Source: Paenimyroides viscosum
Lineage (GTDB): Bacteria; Bacteroidota; Bacteroidia; Flavobacteriales; Flavobacteriaceae
Direction of reading: 5' to 3'
Assembly (NCBI RefSeq): GCF_003858535.1
Contig: NZ_RQTJ01000011.1
Coordinates: forward strand, 18,828 to 82,827
DNA: 64,000 bases
Numbering within the stretch: position 1 is the first letter of the stretch; the number at the start of each line of letters is the position of its first letter. The position numbers and the translations under genes were made by a program. Under the pieces are notes generated by a model, which searched no databases, had not been told where the DNA came from, and worked only from the letters and a program-made list of their open reading frames with translations. Below are positions 42,023-49,528 of the stretch, piece by piece.

Positions 42023-42928
42023 TTATAGTCCTTGATAATATTGAATTTGTTTTTTTCTCTTCCACCAAAAAATGGGAGTTGTTATATTGTAGATAATCAA
42101 AACAATTGGCGAAATTACCCATATTGCAGCCATTAGGTAAAATTTGTAAACGCCCACCCAAAATTTTCTTTTTTCAGGTTTTTTAAGAATAATTCCCGAA
42201 AATACGGTGAAAAGCTTATTACCTACGGTTTCAACTTTTATAAGAAATGGCCGTATTTCTACTGCTCCGTTCTTTACAAGTTCATTTTGCAACCCATTAT
42301 AATTATCTTGCGAAACGTACTTTTCAATAATCGTTCCATATTTATCGGCGGTTGCAATTTCTGCATCAGAAACACCTGCGTTAGGAAATGGTTTTTTCTG
42401 TTCCTTATTGCCGGTTTGCATCCAATTTAATATGGTTATTACGCTTGTGTAATTGTCATGACGATCAACCAAAGCTATATTACCCACAAGTTTTGCTTGC
42501 AAACGTTGTAAATGAATTTTAAGTTTTTCTTGAGAAAGCATCCACATATTTCTGGTAGCAGAAACTGTTATAACGGGCGTATTAGCCATTATTTGCGCAG
42601 CATACGCACTTTTAAGAAAAGAAATAATGGGTATAGACGGAGTTAAAAACCAAACTTGGTAGCCAAATAATATTAGGTCAAATTTTTGATTAAGCACTTC
42701 TTCAGGAGGTGGTAAAATGGCTCTTGGAATTTGCCTATACGTTTCTGGGAAAGTATCGTAAAAAACTTCACTTTTCCATGGAAAAGCGAAATCTTTTTCC
42801 ATTTTAATTTCGTAATACGTAACGGTATATAAATCCTTTAATTGTTCAAAAGGTTTTGCGATATTGTTTACGATGTCCTTTAATTGTCCTGTTTGACTGT
42901 AATATAGCACTAATATTTTCTTCGGCAT
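42023..42928 (-). CDS. darA: DarA-type flavodoxin-like dialkylresorcinol enzyme, copy 1
   Basis: The 301-aa protein starts with a flavodoxin-type phosphate loop (VLYYSQTGQLKDIVNNI) and has a conserved core (FPETYRQIPRAILPP, FDLILFGYQVWFLTPSIPI, SATRNMWMLSQEKL). A membrane-like helix near the C-terminus (FYLMAAIWVISPIVLIIYNI) precedes a basic tail. This is the DarA family, which works with DarB to make the aromatic dialkylresorcinol ring. It is roughly half identical by eye to the 47234 copy. The pair lies between an ABC ATPase and its permease, as a likely insertion. Confidence 0.82.
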   Translation of the reverse strand: MPKKILVLYYSQTGQLKDIVNNIAKPFEQLKDLYTVTYYEIKMEKDFAFPWKSEVFYDTFPETYRQIPRAILPPPEEVLNQKFDLILFGYQVWFLTPSIPIISFLKSAYAAQIMANTPVITVSATRNMWMLSQEKLKIHLQRLQAKLVGNIALVDRHDNYTSVITILNWMQTGNKEQKKPFPNAGVSDAEIATADKYGTIIEKYVSQDNYNGLQNELVKNGAVEIRPFLIKVETVGNKLFTVFSGIILKKPEKRKFWVGVYKFYLMAAIWVISPIVLIIYNITTPIFWWKRKKQIQYYQGL

Positions 42929-43050
42929 AAATCGGAATCACTTTATACAAAAATAGATTTTTTTTGGAAAACACAGCCACTTTTGGCTCTTCAATTCTGT
43001 TAATCTTTATTTGGAAAACAATCATGTAAAATACGACACAAGTCTAAAAT

Positions 43051-43086
43051 ATTTAAACCACATCGCGCAATTTTTTACCGGTTAAT
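43051..43086. repeat. 36-bp direct repeat, original copy at the ATPase 3' end
   Basis: This is the genuine end of the ABC ATPase gene, repeated at 40681-40716. The two copies bracket about 2.3 kb that contains one darA/darB pair. Confidence 0.85.
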
Positions 43087-43802
43087 TCAATAAAAACTTC
43101 TTCTAAACTATGCGCATTTGGCACACTTTCAATGAGTTCTTTTGGTGTTCCCTGAACAAAAACGCTGCCTTGATCTATAATGGCAATATCGGTACAGAAA
43201 TCTTGTGCTTCTGCCATTAAATGCGATGTATAAACAATGGTTGTTCCTTGTTGGTTCAACAGTTTTAAATAATCGATAATCGTAGCGCGCGACTGAACAT
43301 CAACACCAACCGTAGGTTCGTCTAAAAACAACACTTTTGGATTGTGTAAAATGCCGGCTATTAAATTTACCCGGCGTTTCATTCCACCCGAAAACGTTTG
43401 TATTTTCTTGTGCATGAAGTTTTCCAATCCTAAATGAATTAGAAATTCGGGGATTTTTGCTTTTAATTCTGTTTTTGATACATTGTACAAACTACCAAAA
43501 TACATTAGATTTTCATAGGCTGTAAGGGTAGGGTACAAGGCATATTCTTGCGGAACCACACCAATTATATTTTTTATTGATGTACTGTTTTTGTTTGATA
43601 TTCCGTTGATTTCATAACTGCCTAATGTTGGCTGAATGATGCCGCACAAAATAGAAATCAAGGTTGTTTTTCCGGCTCCGTTTGGTCCTAACAATCCAAA
43701 AACAGACTGTTGCGGAATGTTTAAAACCACATTGTTAAGCGACTGAAAATCGGCGCCTTTATATTGTTTCGATATGTTTTGTATTTTGATGATTGACTGC
43801 AT
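43053..43802 (-). CDS. ABC transporter ATP-binding protein
   Basis: The 249-aa ATPase has Walker A (LLGPNGAGKTTLISIL, residues about 36-50), the Q-loop (GVVPQEYALYPTL), the signature QTFSGGMKRRVNLIAGIL, Walker B (VLFLDEPTVGVD) and the H-loop (TIVYTSHLMAEAQ). It belongs to the ABC-2 exporter class and should power the permease at 39416. Its start overlaps the stop of the BtrH-like gene by one base. The region after its stop has been separated from the permease by a darA/darB insertion. Confidence 0.92.
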   Translation of the reverse strand: MQSIIKIQNISKQYKGADFQSLNNVVLNIPQQSVFGLLGPNGAGKTTLISILCGIIQPTLGSYEINGISNKNSTSIKNIIGVVPQEYALYPTLTAYENLMYFGSLYNVSKTELKAKIPEFLIHLGLENFMHKKIQTFSGGMKRRVNLIAGILHNPKVLFLDEPTVGVDVQSRATIIDYLKLLNQQGTTIVYTSHLMAEAQDFCTDIAIIDQGSVFVQGTPKELIESVPNAHSLEEVFIELTGKKLRDVV

Positions 43803-44797
43803 TACACGGCTTTTTTCAATTTCTTAAAAAAGGCTTCTTCCAAATCTGCCAGTTTCATTAAATCGTTAGAAAGTACTTGATACACATTTTCGGTATTGCT
43901 TCGCTTTTTAACCACACGCGATGCTTCTAAAGCAAAATCACGCCATTTATCGCCAATTAAAGCCATTTCTTGAGAAAGGCTCAACAATTCCTGATTTTTT
44001 AAATATTCACCAGCTTCTTGTAAAAAAGCAGCGTAAATAAAGCGGAAACCGCCACCGCCTGTACCAATTTCTTCTTGCATACGGATCATATTAGCCAAAT
44101 TGTAATTTGTTTTTGCAACACCCAACTTTTTATGCCATTTTAAAATATCTTTTGCTACCCAACGTATAGCTTTCACACCTACAAGTGGCACAGGGGCTAA
44201 CATATCATTACAGGTTTGTTTTATGGCTTTTTTAATAGGATTTGTAAGATCCATAGTTTCTGGAACAGAAACAGGGTAGTACAAATGTCCTTTCGGAGCC
44301 AATGCTCCTTTGGCGTAACGCACTTTTTCCAATTCGTCTTCGTTTAGTGAAACAGTATAATCCATAACCGAATCGCTAATTAAATAGTTACCATTTTCTT
44401 TACCAAAAACCACAATGTTGTGTGCATTGAAATGAAAGCGGTATTCGTCTGGAAAATAAGGTAAATTGTAAACACCTACTACCAGACCCGTAGGAATATT
44501 TTTAGAAAGATTTTCATCTAACTTTTGCTGTGCTTTTTTAGGATCGGAAAATTTGAAACGTTGTACTTTTATCCCCAAACGCTTTGCCATACGGTTAAAT
44601 ATTTTACCTGGCATGGGTCTGTACGAAATTCCCGGTGCATGATTTATTTTAAGAAACGGCAAGTAAACAAAAAACAAACCAGAGCCCAGACCAAAAGCCA
44701 TAGGTTCTGATATTTTAAAGCCTTTTTCGCCCAATAGATTTACAATAGCACCGTTTTCGCAATGTGCTGCTTGTTTGTGTTGAAAATCCGCCTGCAT
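43802..44797 (-). CDS. BtrH-like acyltransferase
   Basis: The 331-aa protein resembles the BtrH N-terminal domain plus a DUF4872-type C-terminal part. Seen are QHKQAAHCENGAIVNLLGEKGFKISEPMAFGLGSGLFFVYLPF (putative nucleophilic Cys in HCENG), FNAHNIVVFGKENGNYLISDSVMDY and ALAPKGHLYYPV. In butirosin synthesis BtrH moves an acyl group from an ACP to an amine. Here a homologous cysteine acyltransferase could join the ACP-bound aryl polyene to the dialkylresorcinol hydroxyl, the ester bond of flexirubins; this is inference. It directly follows the 133-aa unknown gene (TAAATG). Confidence 0.8.
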   Translation of the reverse strand: MQADFQHKQAAHCENGAIVNLLGEKGFKISEPMAFGLGSGLFFVYLPFLKINHAPGISYRPMPGKIFNRMAKRLGIKVQRFKFSDPKKAQQKLDENLSKNIPTGLVVGVYNLPYFPDEYRFHFNAHNIVVFGKENGNYLISDSVMDYTVSLNEDELEKVRYAKGALAPKGHLYYPVSVPETMDLTNPIKKAIKQTCNDMLAPVPLVGVKAIRWVAKDILKWHKKLGVAKTNYNLANMIRMQEEIGTGGGGFRFIYAAFLQEAGEYLKNQELLSLSQEMALIGDKWRDFALEASRVVKKRSNTENVYQVLSNDLMKLADLEEAFFKKLKKAV

Positions 44798-45199
44798 TTA
44801 TCCTTTTAAATTTTGTAAATCGGTTAAAGAAATACCGAAAACATCGGCATATTTTTGAAGTGTTTTGGTGTTTAGGTTTTTAAAAACGTTTGGTTTTCCA
44901 TGACGTTTTACAAAGAATGTCCATTTACCCACATAAGCCGCCAGCGTTTGCCAGTCCATACGGTTTAGTTCCATAAAATAAACAATCGGGCTTACGTTGC
45001 CTGCTTTTACATCGTTTAAAGCCTGCTGAATACGTTGATCCAATACTTCTAAATTCTCATGCTGAACAACAGTTTTTGCTTCCCAGCCAGTACTTTGAAC
45101 GCTTACAAATTTTCCGTCATCATCAACCGCATAAACCATTTCGTTAATGTTTTTCCTTTTTAAAGGACTATCGTCTTGTGGTACTTCGTTCTTCTTCAT
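44798..45199 (-). CDS. Unknown 133-aa cluster protein
   Basis: I recognise no family. The protein is soluble, with an N-terminal polar region, a beta-like segment (INEMVYAVDDDGKFVSVQSTGWEAKT), a central helix pair (LDQRIQQALNDVKAGNVSPIVYFMELNRMDWQTLAAYVGKW) and a small C-terminal helical end (NLNTKTLQKYADVFGISLTDLQNL) that resembles a helix-turn-helix. The start codon of the BtrH-like gene follows its stop without a gap, so the two may act together, perhaps as enzyme and adaptor. A regulator is an alternative because of the C-terminal end. Confidence 0.6.
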   Translation of the reverse strand: MKKNEVPQDDSPLKRKNINEMVYAVDDDGKFVSVQSTGWEAKTVVQHENLEVLDQRIQQALNDVKAGNVSPIVYFMELNRMDWQTLAAYVGKWTFFVKRHGKPNVFKNLNTKTLQKYADVFGISLTDLQNLKG

Positions 45200-45200
45200 C

Positions 45201-45662
45201 TTAATTTTTTTGTAAGAATAAATTCATTTCGCCTTCCAAAAATAACGTATCTAAATGATATGCAGTAACTTTTAACGTGCAAATAGAATATTCGGGCATT
45301 TGAACCTGTGCAACCAAATTGGCTTCGGTTTGAATTTTTGTTCCTATTTCGGGTAATTTGTGAATGGTAATTTTTTTGATCGAACTTATAAAACCTAAAA
45401 TCCCCGGATTACCTTGAGATTCTGCCGATGGTTCCTTATCAAAATAATGCTGCCCTGAAATTGATGAACAGGTTTGCGCTGCGTTTTCGATCAATCCCGA
45501 AGCAGACAAACAATTGTTTTCAATAAAAATACAGTCGGCTTTTATTTCAAAATGCGTTAAAACTCGTTCTAAACATATATGTTCAATAGCATCAACCATT
45601 AACATTGGCTGTAAATGTGGCAGATAATTTTTAATATCGATATATGTTTTTTCAGAATTCAT
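45201..45662 (-). CDS. Hotdog dehydratase-like protein
   Basis: The start is MNSEKTYIDIKNYLP (45662), which overlaps the preceding gene by 4 bp (ATGA); the longer frame to 45722 is out of the conserved region. The 153-aa protein matches the 3-hydroxyacyl-ACP dehydratase hotdog pattern: LPHLQPMLMVDAIEHI, LSASGLIENAAQTCSSISG and GFISSIKKITIHKLPEIGTKI. The conserved Glu of the helix (IENAAQT) is present while the classical His is not obvious. It may form a heterodimer with the 45662 protein. Confidence 0.78.
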   Translation of the reverse strand: MNSEKTYIDIKNYLPHLQPMLMVDAIEHICLERVLTHFEIKADCIFIENNCLSASGLIENAAQTCSSISGQHYFDKEPSAESQGNPGILGFISSIKKITIHKLPEIGTKIQTEANLVAQVQMPEYSICTLKVTAYHLDTLFLEGEMNLFLQKN

Positions 45663-46096
45663 CATTTGGCAATTACTGTTTTCATTTGTGCGGTTGCAAT
45701 TGTTTCGTTGTTGATCTGGCAAATAATATCAACCAGCGTAATACCCGCAAATTCTTGTAGAATTGTTGCTGTGGTATGAATATTTTCGCCTGCAATGGGC
45801 AAGCGGTTAATTTTAAGGTTTGCAATACTGCCAATGTACCCCATTGGTGCCTGCTGGTTTTTTACGTAAAACCCAAAACCGGTGTGCAATGCCACTGTTT
45901 GCGCCATGTGTTCTATTAAACCGGGTTCTTGCAGTGCATTGTTTTTTATAAATAATCCGGTAGTATCAATTGATAATCCTGCCGAAACTTCGTTGTCATT
46001 AAAAGCATAAAGCGTATCAACCATAACAATAGGATTGCGCTGTGGAATGCATTTTAAAAGGGTTTCTGCCGATGTTATAGGGAACGATATATTCAT
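45662..46096 (-). CDS. Hotdog dehydratase-like protein
   Basis: The 144-aa protein follows the same pattern as its neighbour: LKCIPQRNPIVMVDTLYAF, LQEPGLIEHMAQTVALHTG and GYIGSIANLKINRLPIAGENI. IEHMAQT is the helix carrying the acidic residue, and the short QRNPIVMVD is typical of aryl polyene dehydratases. It should remove water from 3-hydroxyacyl-ACP. It starts 1 bp after the DarB-like gene and overlaps the next hotdog gene by 1-4 bp, which suggests an obligate pair. Confidence 0.8.
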   Translation of the reverse strand: MNISFPITSAETLLKCIPQRNPIVMVDTLYAFNDNEVSAGLSIDTTGLFIKNNALQEPGLIEHMAQTVALHTGFGFYVKNQQAPMGYIGSIANLKINRLPIAGENIHTTATILQEFAGITLVDIICQINNETIATAQMKTVIAK

Positions 46097-46097
46097 G

Positions 46098-47234
46098 CTA
46101 AACTACTTTTAAAAATGCGTATGCATAAGAAAATCGACCACTTTCGGGAACCGACAACATAATGGTGTCGCCACTTTTTAATTTATTGGAATGATACAGC
46201 TCTTCTAACATTAAATAGATTGATGCCGAACCCACATTTCCTACTTTTGGCAGGTTTATGAACCATTTATCTTTTGGAATTTCCAAACCGGCATTTTTAA
46301 AACATTCATACAGTTTATCCTTAAAGAAAACCGATGAAATATGCGGTAGGAAATAAGTAATATCGCTTGGTTTTATGTTGTGTTTCTGCATGGCATCACC
46401 CATACTTTCAACCCCTTTTTTAAGGATGAATTCATCTAAAATCTTGACATCTTGCTTTAATGAAAAAACCGATTCGTTTTTCCACTCATCTGTACTAAAT
46501 TCGCTCCATGCTTTAACAGATCCGTCTTCCATTTTCTCGCCACCGGCATACATACAGGTTTCCAATTCATGTGCATACGAATAGTTTTCCATCCACAGAA
46601 TTTCTAACGGTAATGATCCTTTTGGCTCATTTTCCAAAAGCATTGCTCCGGCACCATCTGATAGCATCCAACGTAAAAAATCTTTCTTAAAAGCTAAAAT
46701 TGGTTGTTCTTCCAACGCTTCTAAATTGGCAATTTCGGCTTCGAATTTATTAGCCATCATCCAGGTTGAAACACGTTCAGATCCTGTACAAACTGCGTTG
46801 TTTGCGGTTTCTGCCTTGATAGCCAAATAACCGTATTTTAAAGCGTTCATTCCCGAACAACAAACACCCGACGATGAATTAAGCTCTACCGATTTGTTTT
46901 TAAGTAAACCGTGAACCATTGCAGCGTGCGACGGTAACAATACATCGGGAGTAGAAGTTCCGCAAGATAGAATATCAATGTCGTTCAAGGAAAAATCGTC
47001 TGCAACCAATTTATTTATGGCTAAAGCAGTTAATTCTGCATTGTTATGCGTGATTTTTTGCTGATTATCTAACGCATAATAACGGGTTTGAATGCCGTTG
47101 TTGCGCAAAATCAACCGCCGCGATTTTGATGGTTTATTGTTGATTTCACCCAGAATATGTTCCATTTCGTCGTTTGAAACAGGATTATTGGGTAGAAATT
47201 TCTCTATTTTATTTATATAAACTTTTGCTGACAT
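46098..47234 (-). CDS. darB: DarB-type ketosynthase III, copy 2
   Basis: The 378-aa protein has the KAS III triad (Cys in SSGVCCSGMNALKYG, His in PHISSVFF, Asn in VGNVGSAS). The DarB landmarks VSNDEMEHILGEINNKPSKSRRLILRNNGIQTRYYALD and VPESGRFSYA are present. It is placed directly after the darA-like gene with a one-base overlap and before the hotdog pair. That fits the usual position in flexirubin clusters, so this is probably the ancestral copy. It would form the resorcinol ring from two 3-oxoacyl chains. Confidence 0.87.
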   Translation of the reverse strand: MSAKVYINKIEKFLPNNPVSNDEMEHILGEINNKPSKSRRLILRNNGIQTRYYALDNQQKITHNNAELTALAINKLVADDFSLNDIDILSCGTSTPDVLLPSHAAMVHGLLKNKSVELNSSSGVCCSGMNALKYGYLAIKAETANNAVCTGSERVSTWMMANKFEAEIANLEALEEQPILAFKKDFLRWMLSDGAGAMLLENEPKGSLPLEILWMENYSYAHELETCMYAGGEKMEDGSVKAWSEFSTDEWKNESVFSLKQDVKILDEFILKKGVESMGDAMQKHNIKPSDITYFLPHISSVFFKDKLYECFKNAGLEIPKDKWFINLPKVGNVGSASIYLMLEELYHSNKLKSGDTIMLSVPESGRFSYAYAFLKVV

Positions 47235-48139
47235 TACGATATTCCTTGGAAATACTTTTTCTTTTTCTGAATGCTAAAATAAGTAATTGGAAACAAAATT
47301 AATTCAATTAAATGAACAATTGGCGATAATACCCAAATGGCGGCAAATAAATAACCTTTAAAAACTTTTAAAAGTGTTTTGCGTTTTGCCGGATTTTTCA
47401 AAATTAAAGTTGACCATATCGTGAACATTTTATTGGCTTTTTTATCCATTGATAGTAGAAACCAACGAAATTCTACAGCGCCTTTTGCTAACAATTGCTC
47501 TTGCAATCCGGTATAATTATTTTTTTGTAGGAAAGGTAAAATGGTTTTTCCGAATTTTACCGATTCATTGATTTCTTGGGCTGATACACCTGGTAAAGGT
47601 AAAAAACCGTAGACATTTCTTTTAACGCCGCTAAACATCCAATCTACTATGGTTATTACGCTTACAAGATTGATGTTTCTATCGGTCAATGCAATGTTTC
47701 CAACCAAATTAGCATTCACATTTTTCAACAAAACTTTTACTTTTTCTTGTGCAAATGCCCACATATTACGACTTCCGTTAATTGTAACAACCGGCACATT
47801 ATTTAAAATGGTTTTGGCATATTCGCTTTTTAAGAACGAATTTATAGGGATTGATGGCGAAAGATACCAAACCTGGAAATGCAACAAAACCAAATCGAAT
47901 TTAGTTTGAAGGATTTCATTATCTGGCGGAATGATTTCTGTTGGAATTTGTTTGAACGTTTCGGGAAATGCATCAAAAAACGAATCGTTATCCCACGGAA
48001 AAGGAAAGTTTTTTTTAGTTTGAATGTTGTAATAACTTACATTCACATTAGCATCTTCCACAAACGGAAGGCTTATTTGCTGGGCAATTTCTTTTAACTG
48101 ACCCGATTGCGAATAATAAATAACTAAAACATTTTTCAT
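47234..48139 (-). CDS. darA: DarA-type flavodoxin-like dialkylresorcinol enzyme, copy 2
   Basis: The 301-aa protein starts with VLVIYYSQSGQLKEIAQQI and shows the family blocks FPETFKQIPTEIIPP, FDLVLLHFQVWYLSPSIPINSFLKSEYA and NGSRNMWAFAQEK. A C-terminal hydrophobic helix (YLFAAIWVLSPIVHLIELIL) and a basic tail end in KKKYFQGIS. It acts with DarB in dialkylresorcinol formation. Its stop overlaps the darB start. A dispersed repeat (48161-48242) lies just upstream, between it and the LpxL-like gene, so a local promoter may have been brought in. Confidence 0.83.
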   Translation of the reverse strand: MKNVLVIYYSQSGQLKEIAQQISLPFVEDANVNVSYYNIQTKKNFPFPWDNDSFFDAFPETFKQIPTEIIPPDNEILQTKFDLVLLHFQVWYLSPSIPINSFLKSEYAKTILNNVPVVTINGSRNMWAFAQEKVKVLLKNVNANLVGNIALTDRNINLVSVITIVDWMFSGVKRNVYGFLPLPGVSAQEINESVKFGKTILPFLQKNNYTGLQEQLLAKGAVEFRWFLLSMDKKANKMFTIWSTLILKNPAKRKTLLKVFKGYLFAAIWVLSPIVHLIELILFPITYFSIQKKKKYFQGIS

Positions 48140-48160
48140 TTACTTTCTTTTTTTATTTCA

Positions 48161-48242
48161 TCACTTCGAGTAGCGCAATGTAGTGAAGTGTATCGAGAAG
48201 TATTTATAAAATTAAGTTCTCGACAAGCTCGAACTGACGGGT
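48161..48242. repeat. Dispersed hairpin repeat, GTCAGTTCGAG family
   Basis: It begins TCACTTCGAGTAGCGC and ends CTCGACAAGCTCGAACTGACGG. In reverse complement it follows the copy at 11668-11743 from end to end. It sits in the 125-bp gap between the LpxL-like and darA genes inside the pigment operon. Confidence 0.65.
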
Positions 48243-48264
48243 ATTCTAATTTACCAAATGGATA

Positions 48265-49143
48265 TTAATCCTTCCAAAAATCGAAATAATTAAACCATTG
48301 ATACGGATATTTTTTTAACATTTGCGAAACACTGTTGGTATAACTATTTAATACAGCTTGTGCATCGCGGTGTTTAAATTCGGGTGCTCTGCGGGTGTAC
48401 AAATGGTAATGCAAATTAGGCTCTTTCATAACATACACGTACGCAACCGGCGTTTTTAAACGTGATGCCAACATAAAAGTTCCTGCAGGAAAATGTGCAT
48501 CTTTTTCTAATAATTCTGCCTGCATTGTTTTAGAATGTCCGAAATATCGATCGCCTGTAAAACAAATCAAATGATTTTTAGAAAGTGCCTCGTTGATTTC
48601 GAAAATATGCGATAGATCTTCTTTTACATAAATAAACTGTACATTGGGTTTCTCGTTTGAAATGCTTTCTAAATATTGCTTAATTACCGAATGTTCTTGA
48701 TCTACGGTTACAATATGTATCTGACAGTTAAAATCAATATCGGCAAAAAACTTTTCGGCAATTTCAAAATTACCAATATGGGCGCTTATTAAAATTCCGC
48801 CTTTACCTTCGCTTAACAATTGTTTTAAAATATCGATTCCATCAAAATCAAAAGTAAATTTACTACGTAAGCCTGCTGATATAGCTATTTTATCAATTAA
48901 AACCTGCCCAAAGGTAAAATAGCTTTTATAAACCGCTAAAACTGCTTTAAAATACGAAAACTGCTGGCGTTGATGGAAATAATAAAACATTGCTTTAAAC
49001 GATGTTGGATATGCCACAAAATAGTAAAAAGCCACAAATACCAAAACGCTGTAAGCAAGACGTATTCCCAACTTTTTAATACAATAAACAAATATTTTAT
49101 AACCTAAAATTGTTCCTTTAGATTTTCCGCTCCATTGCGTCAT
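48265..49143 (-). CDS. LpxL-type lipid acyltransferase
   Basis: The 292-aa protein has an N-terminal membrane segment (LGIRLAYSVLVFVAFYYFVAYP). The acyltransferase motif GGILISAHIGNFEIAEKFF (HxxxxE type) lies near residue 120, and CFTGDRYFGHSKTMQAELLEKDAHFPAGTFMLA contains the later substrate-binding block of the lipid A acyltransferase family. Enzymes like this are conserved in aryl polyene and flexirubin clusters, where they probably transfer the ACP-bound acyl chain to a lipid or to the second building block. It is next to an ACP gene (1 bp gap), a likely acyl donor. Confidence 0.85.
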   Translation of the reverse strand: MTQWSGKSKGTILGYKIFVYCIKKLGIRLAYSVLVFVAFYYFVAYPTSFKAMFYYFHQRQQFSYFKAVLAVYKSYFTFGQVLIDKIAISAGLRSKFTFDFDGIDILKQLLSEGKGGILISAHIGNFEIAEKFFADIDFNCQIHIVTVDQEHSVIKQYLESISNEKPNVQFIYVKEDLSHIFEINEALSKNHLICFTGDRYFGHSKTMQAELLEKDAHFPAGTFMLASRLKTPVAYVYVMKEPNLHYHLYTRRAPEFKHRDAQAVLNSYTNSVSQMLKKYPYQWFNYFDFWKD

Positions 49144-49144
49144 T

Positions 49145-49399
49145 TTAAGCGTTTTTAGCAGCTATTTTATTGTTGATGATGTTGTAGAAATCTTGAAAAG
49201 TTACCATGTCTATAAAATCAGCCTCCACTAATTTCACGCCAAAATTTGATTCGATTATTACAACCAAATCCACATAATCCAAGCTGTCTAAATCTAAAGT
49301 TTGCTTTAAATTTTTATCGGCTTCGATTACCTCTGCATCAACTTCGAATTCTTCAACTAAAATTTCGTTTACTTTTTCGATGATCTCTTCAATCTTCAT
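49145..49399 (-). CDS. Acyl carrier protein
   Basis: The 84-aa ACP has the phosphopantetheine site TLDLDSLDYVDLVVIIE (Ser in DSL) and the usual acidic helices. It is the second ACP of the cluster. Its position between the KAS II gene at 49529 and the LpxL-like acyltransferase suggests that it feeds that acyltransferase or the dialkylresorcinol branch. The gap of 129 bp before it is the largest in this part of the operon, so it may have its own promoter. Confidence 0.9.
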   Translation of the reverse strand: MKIEEIIEKVNEILVEEFEVDAEVIEADKNLKQTLDLDSLDYVDLVVIIESNFGVKLVEADFIDMVTFQDFYNIINNKIAAKNA

Positions 49400-49528
49400 G
49401 TGTTTTTATTATTTTTATTAACAACATAGATACATAGAATTTTTAAGATTATAAAGCTCTTAATTACAAAACTTAAAGTTTTTAAACTATGTAAACACTA
49501 AAAAACTATTGTCTATGTGGTAAAATAT

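Noticed and set aside
42009..42161. Longer N-terminus of the DarB-like protein (copy 1)
   Set aside because: The extra 51 codons lie in the 3' end of the darA gene and do not resemble the paralogue, which begins at the equivalent of 42008.
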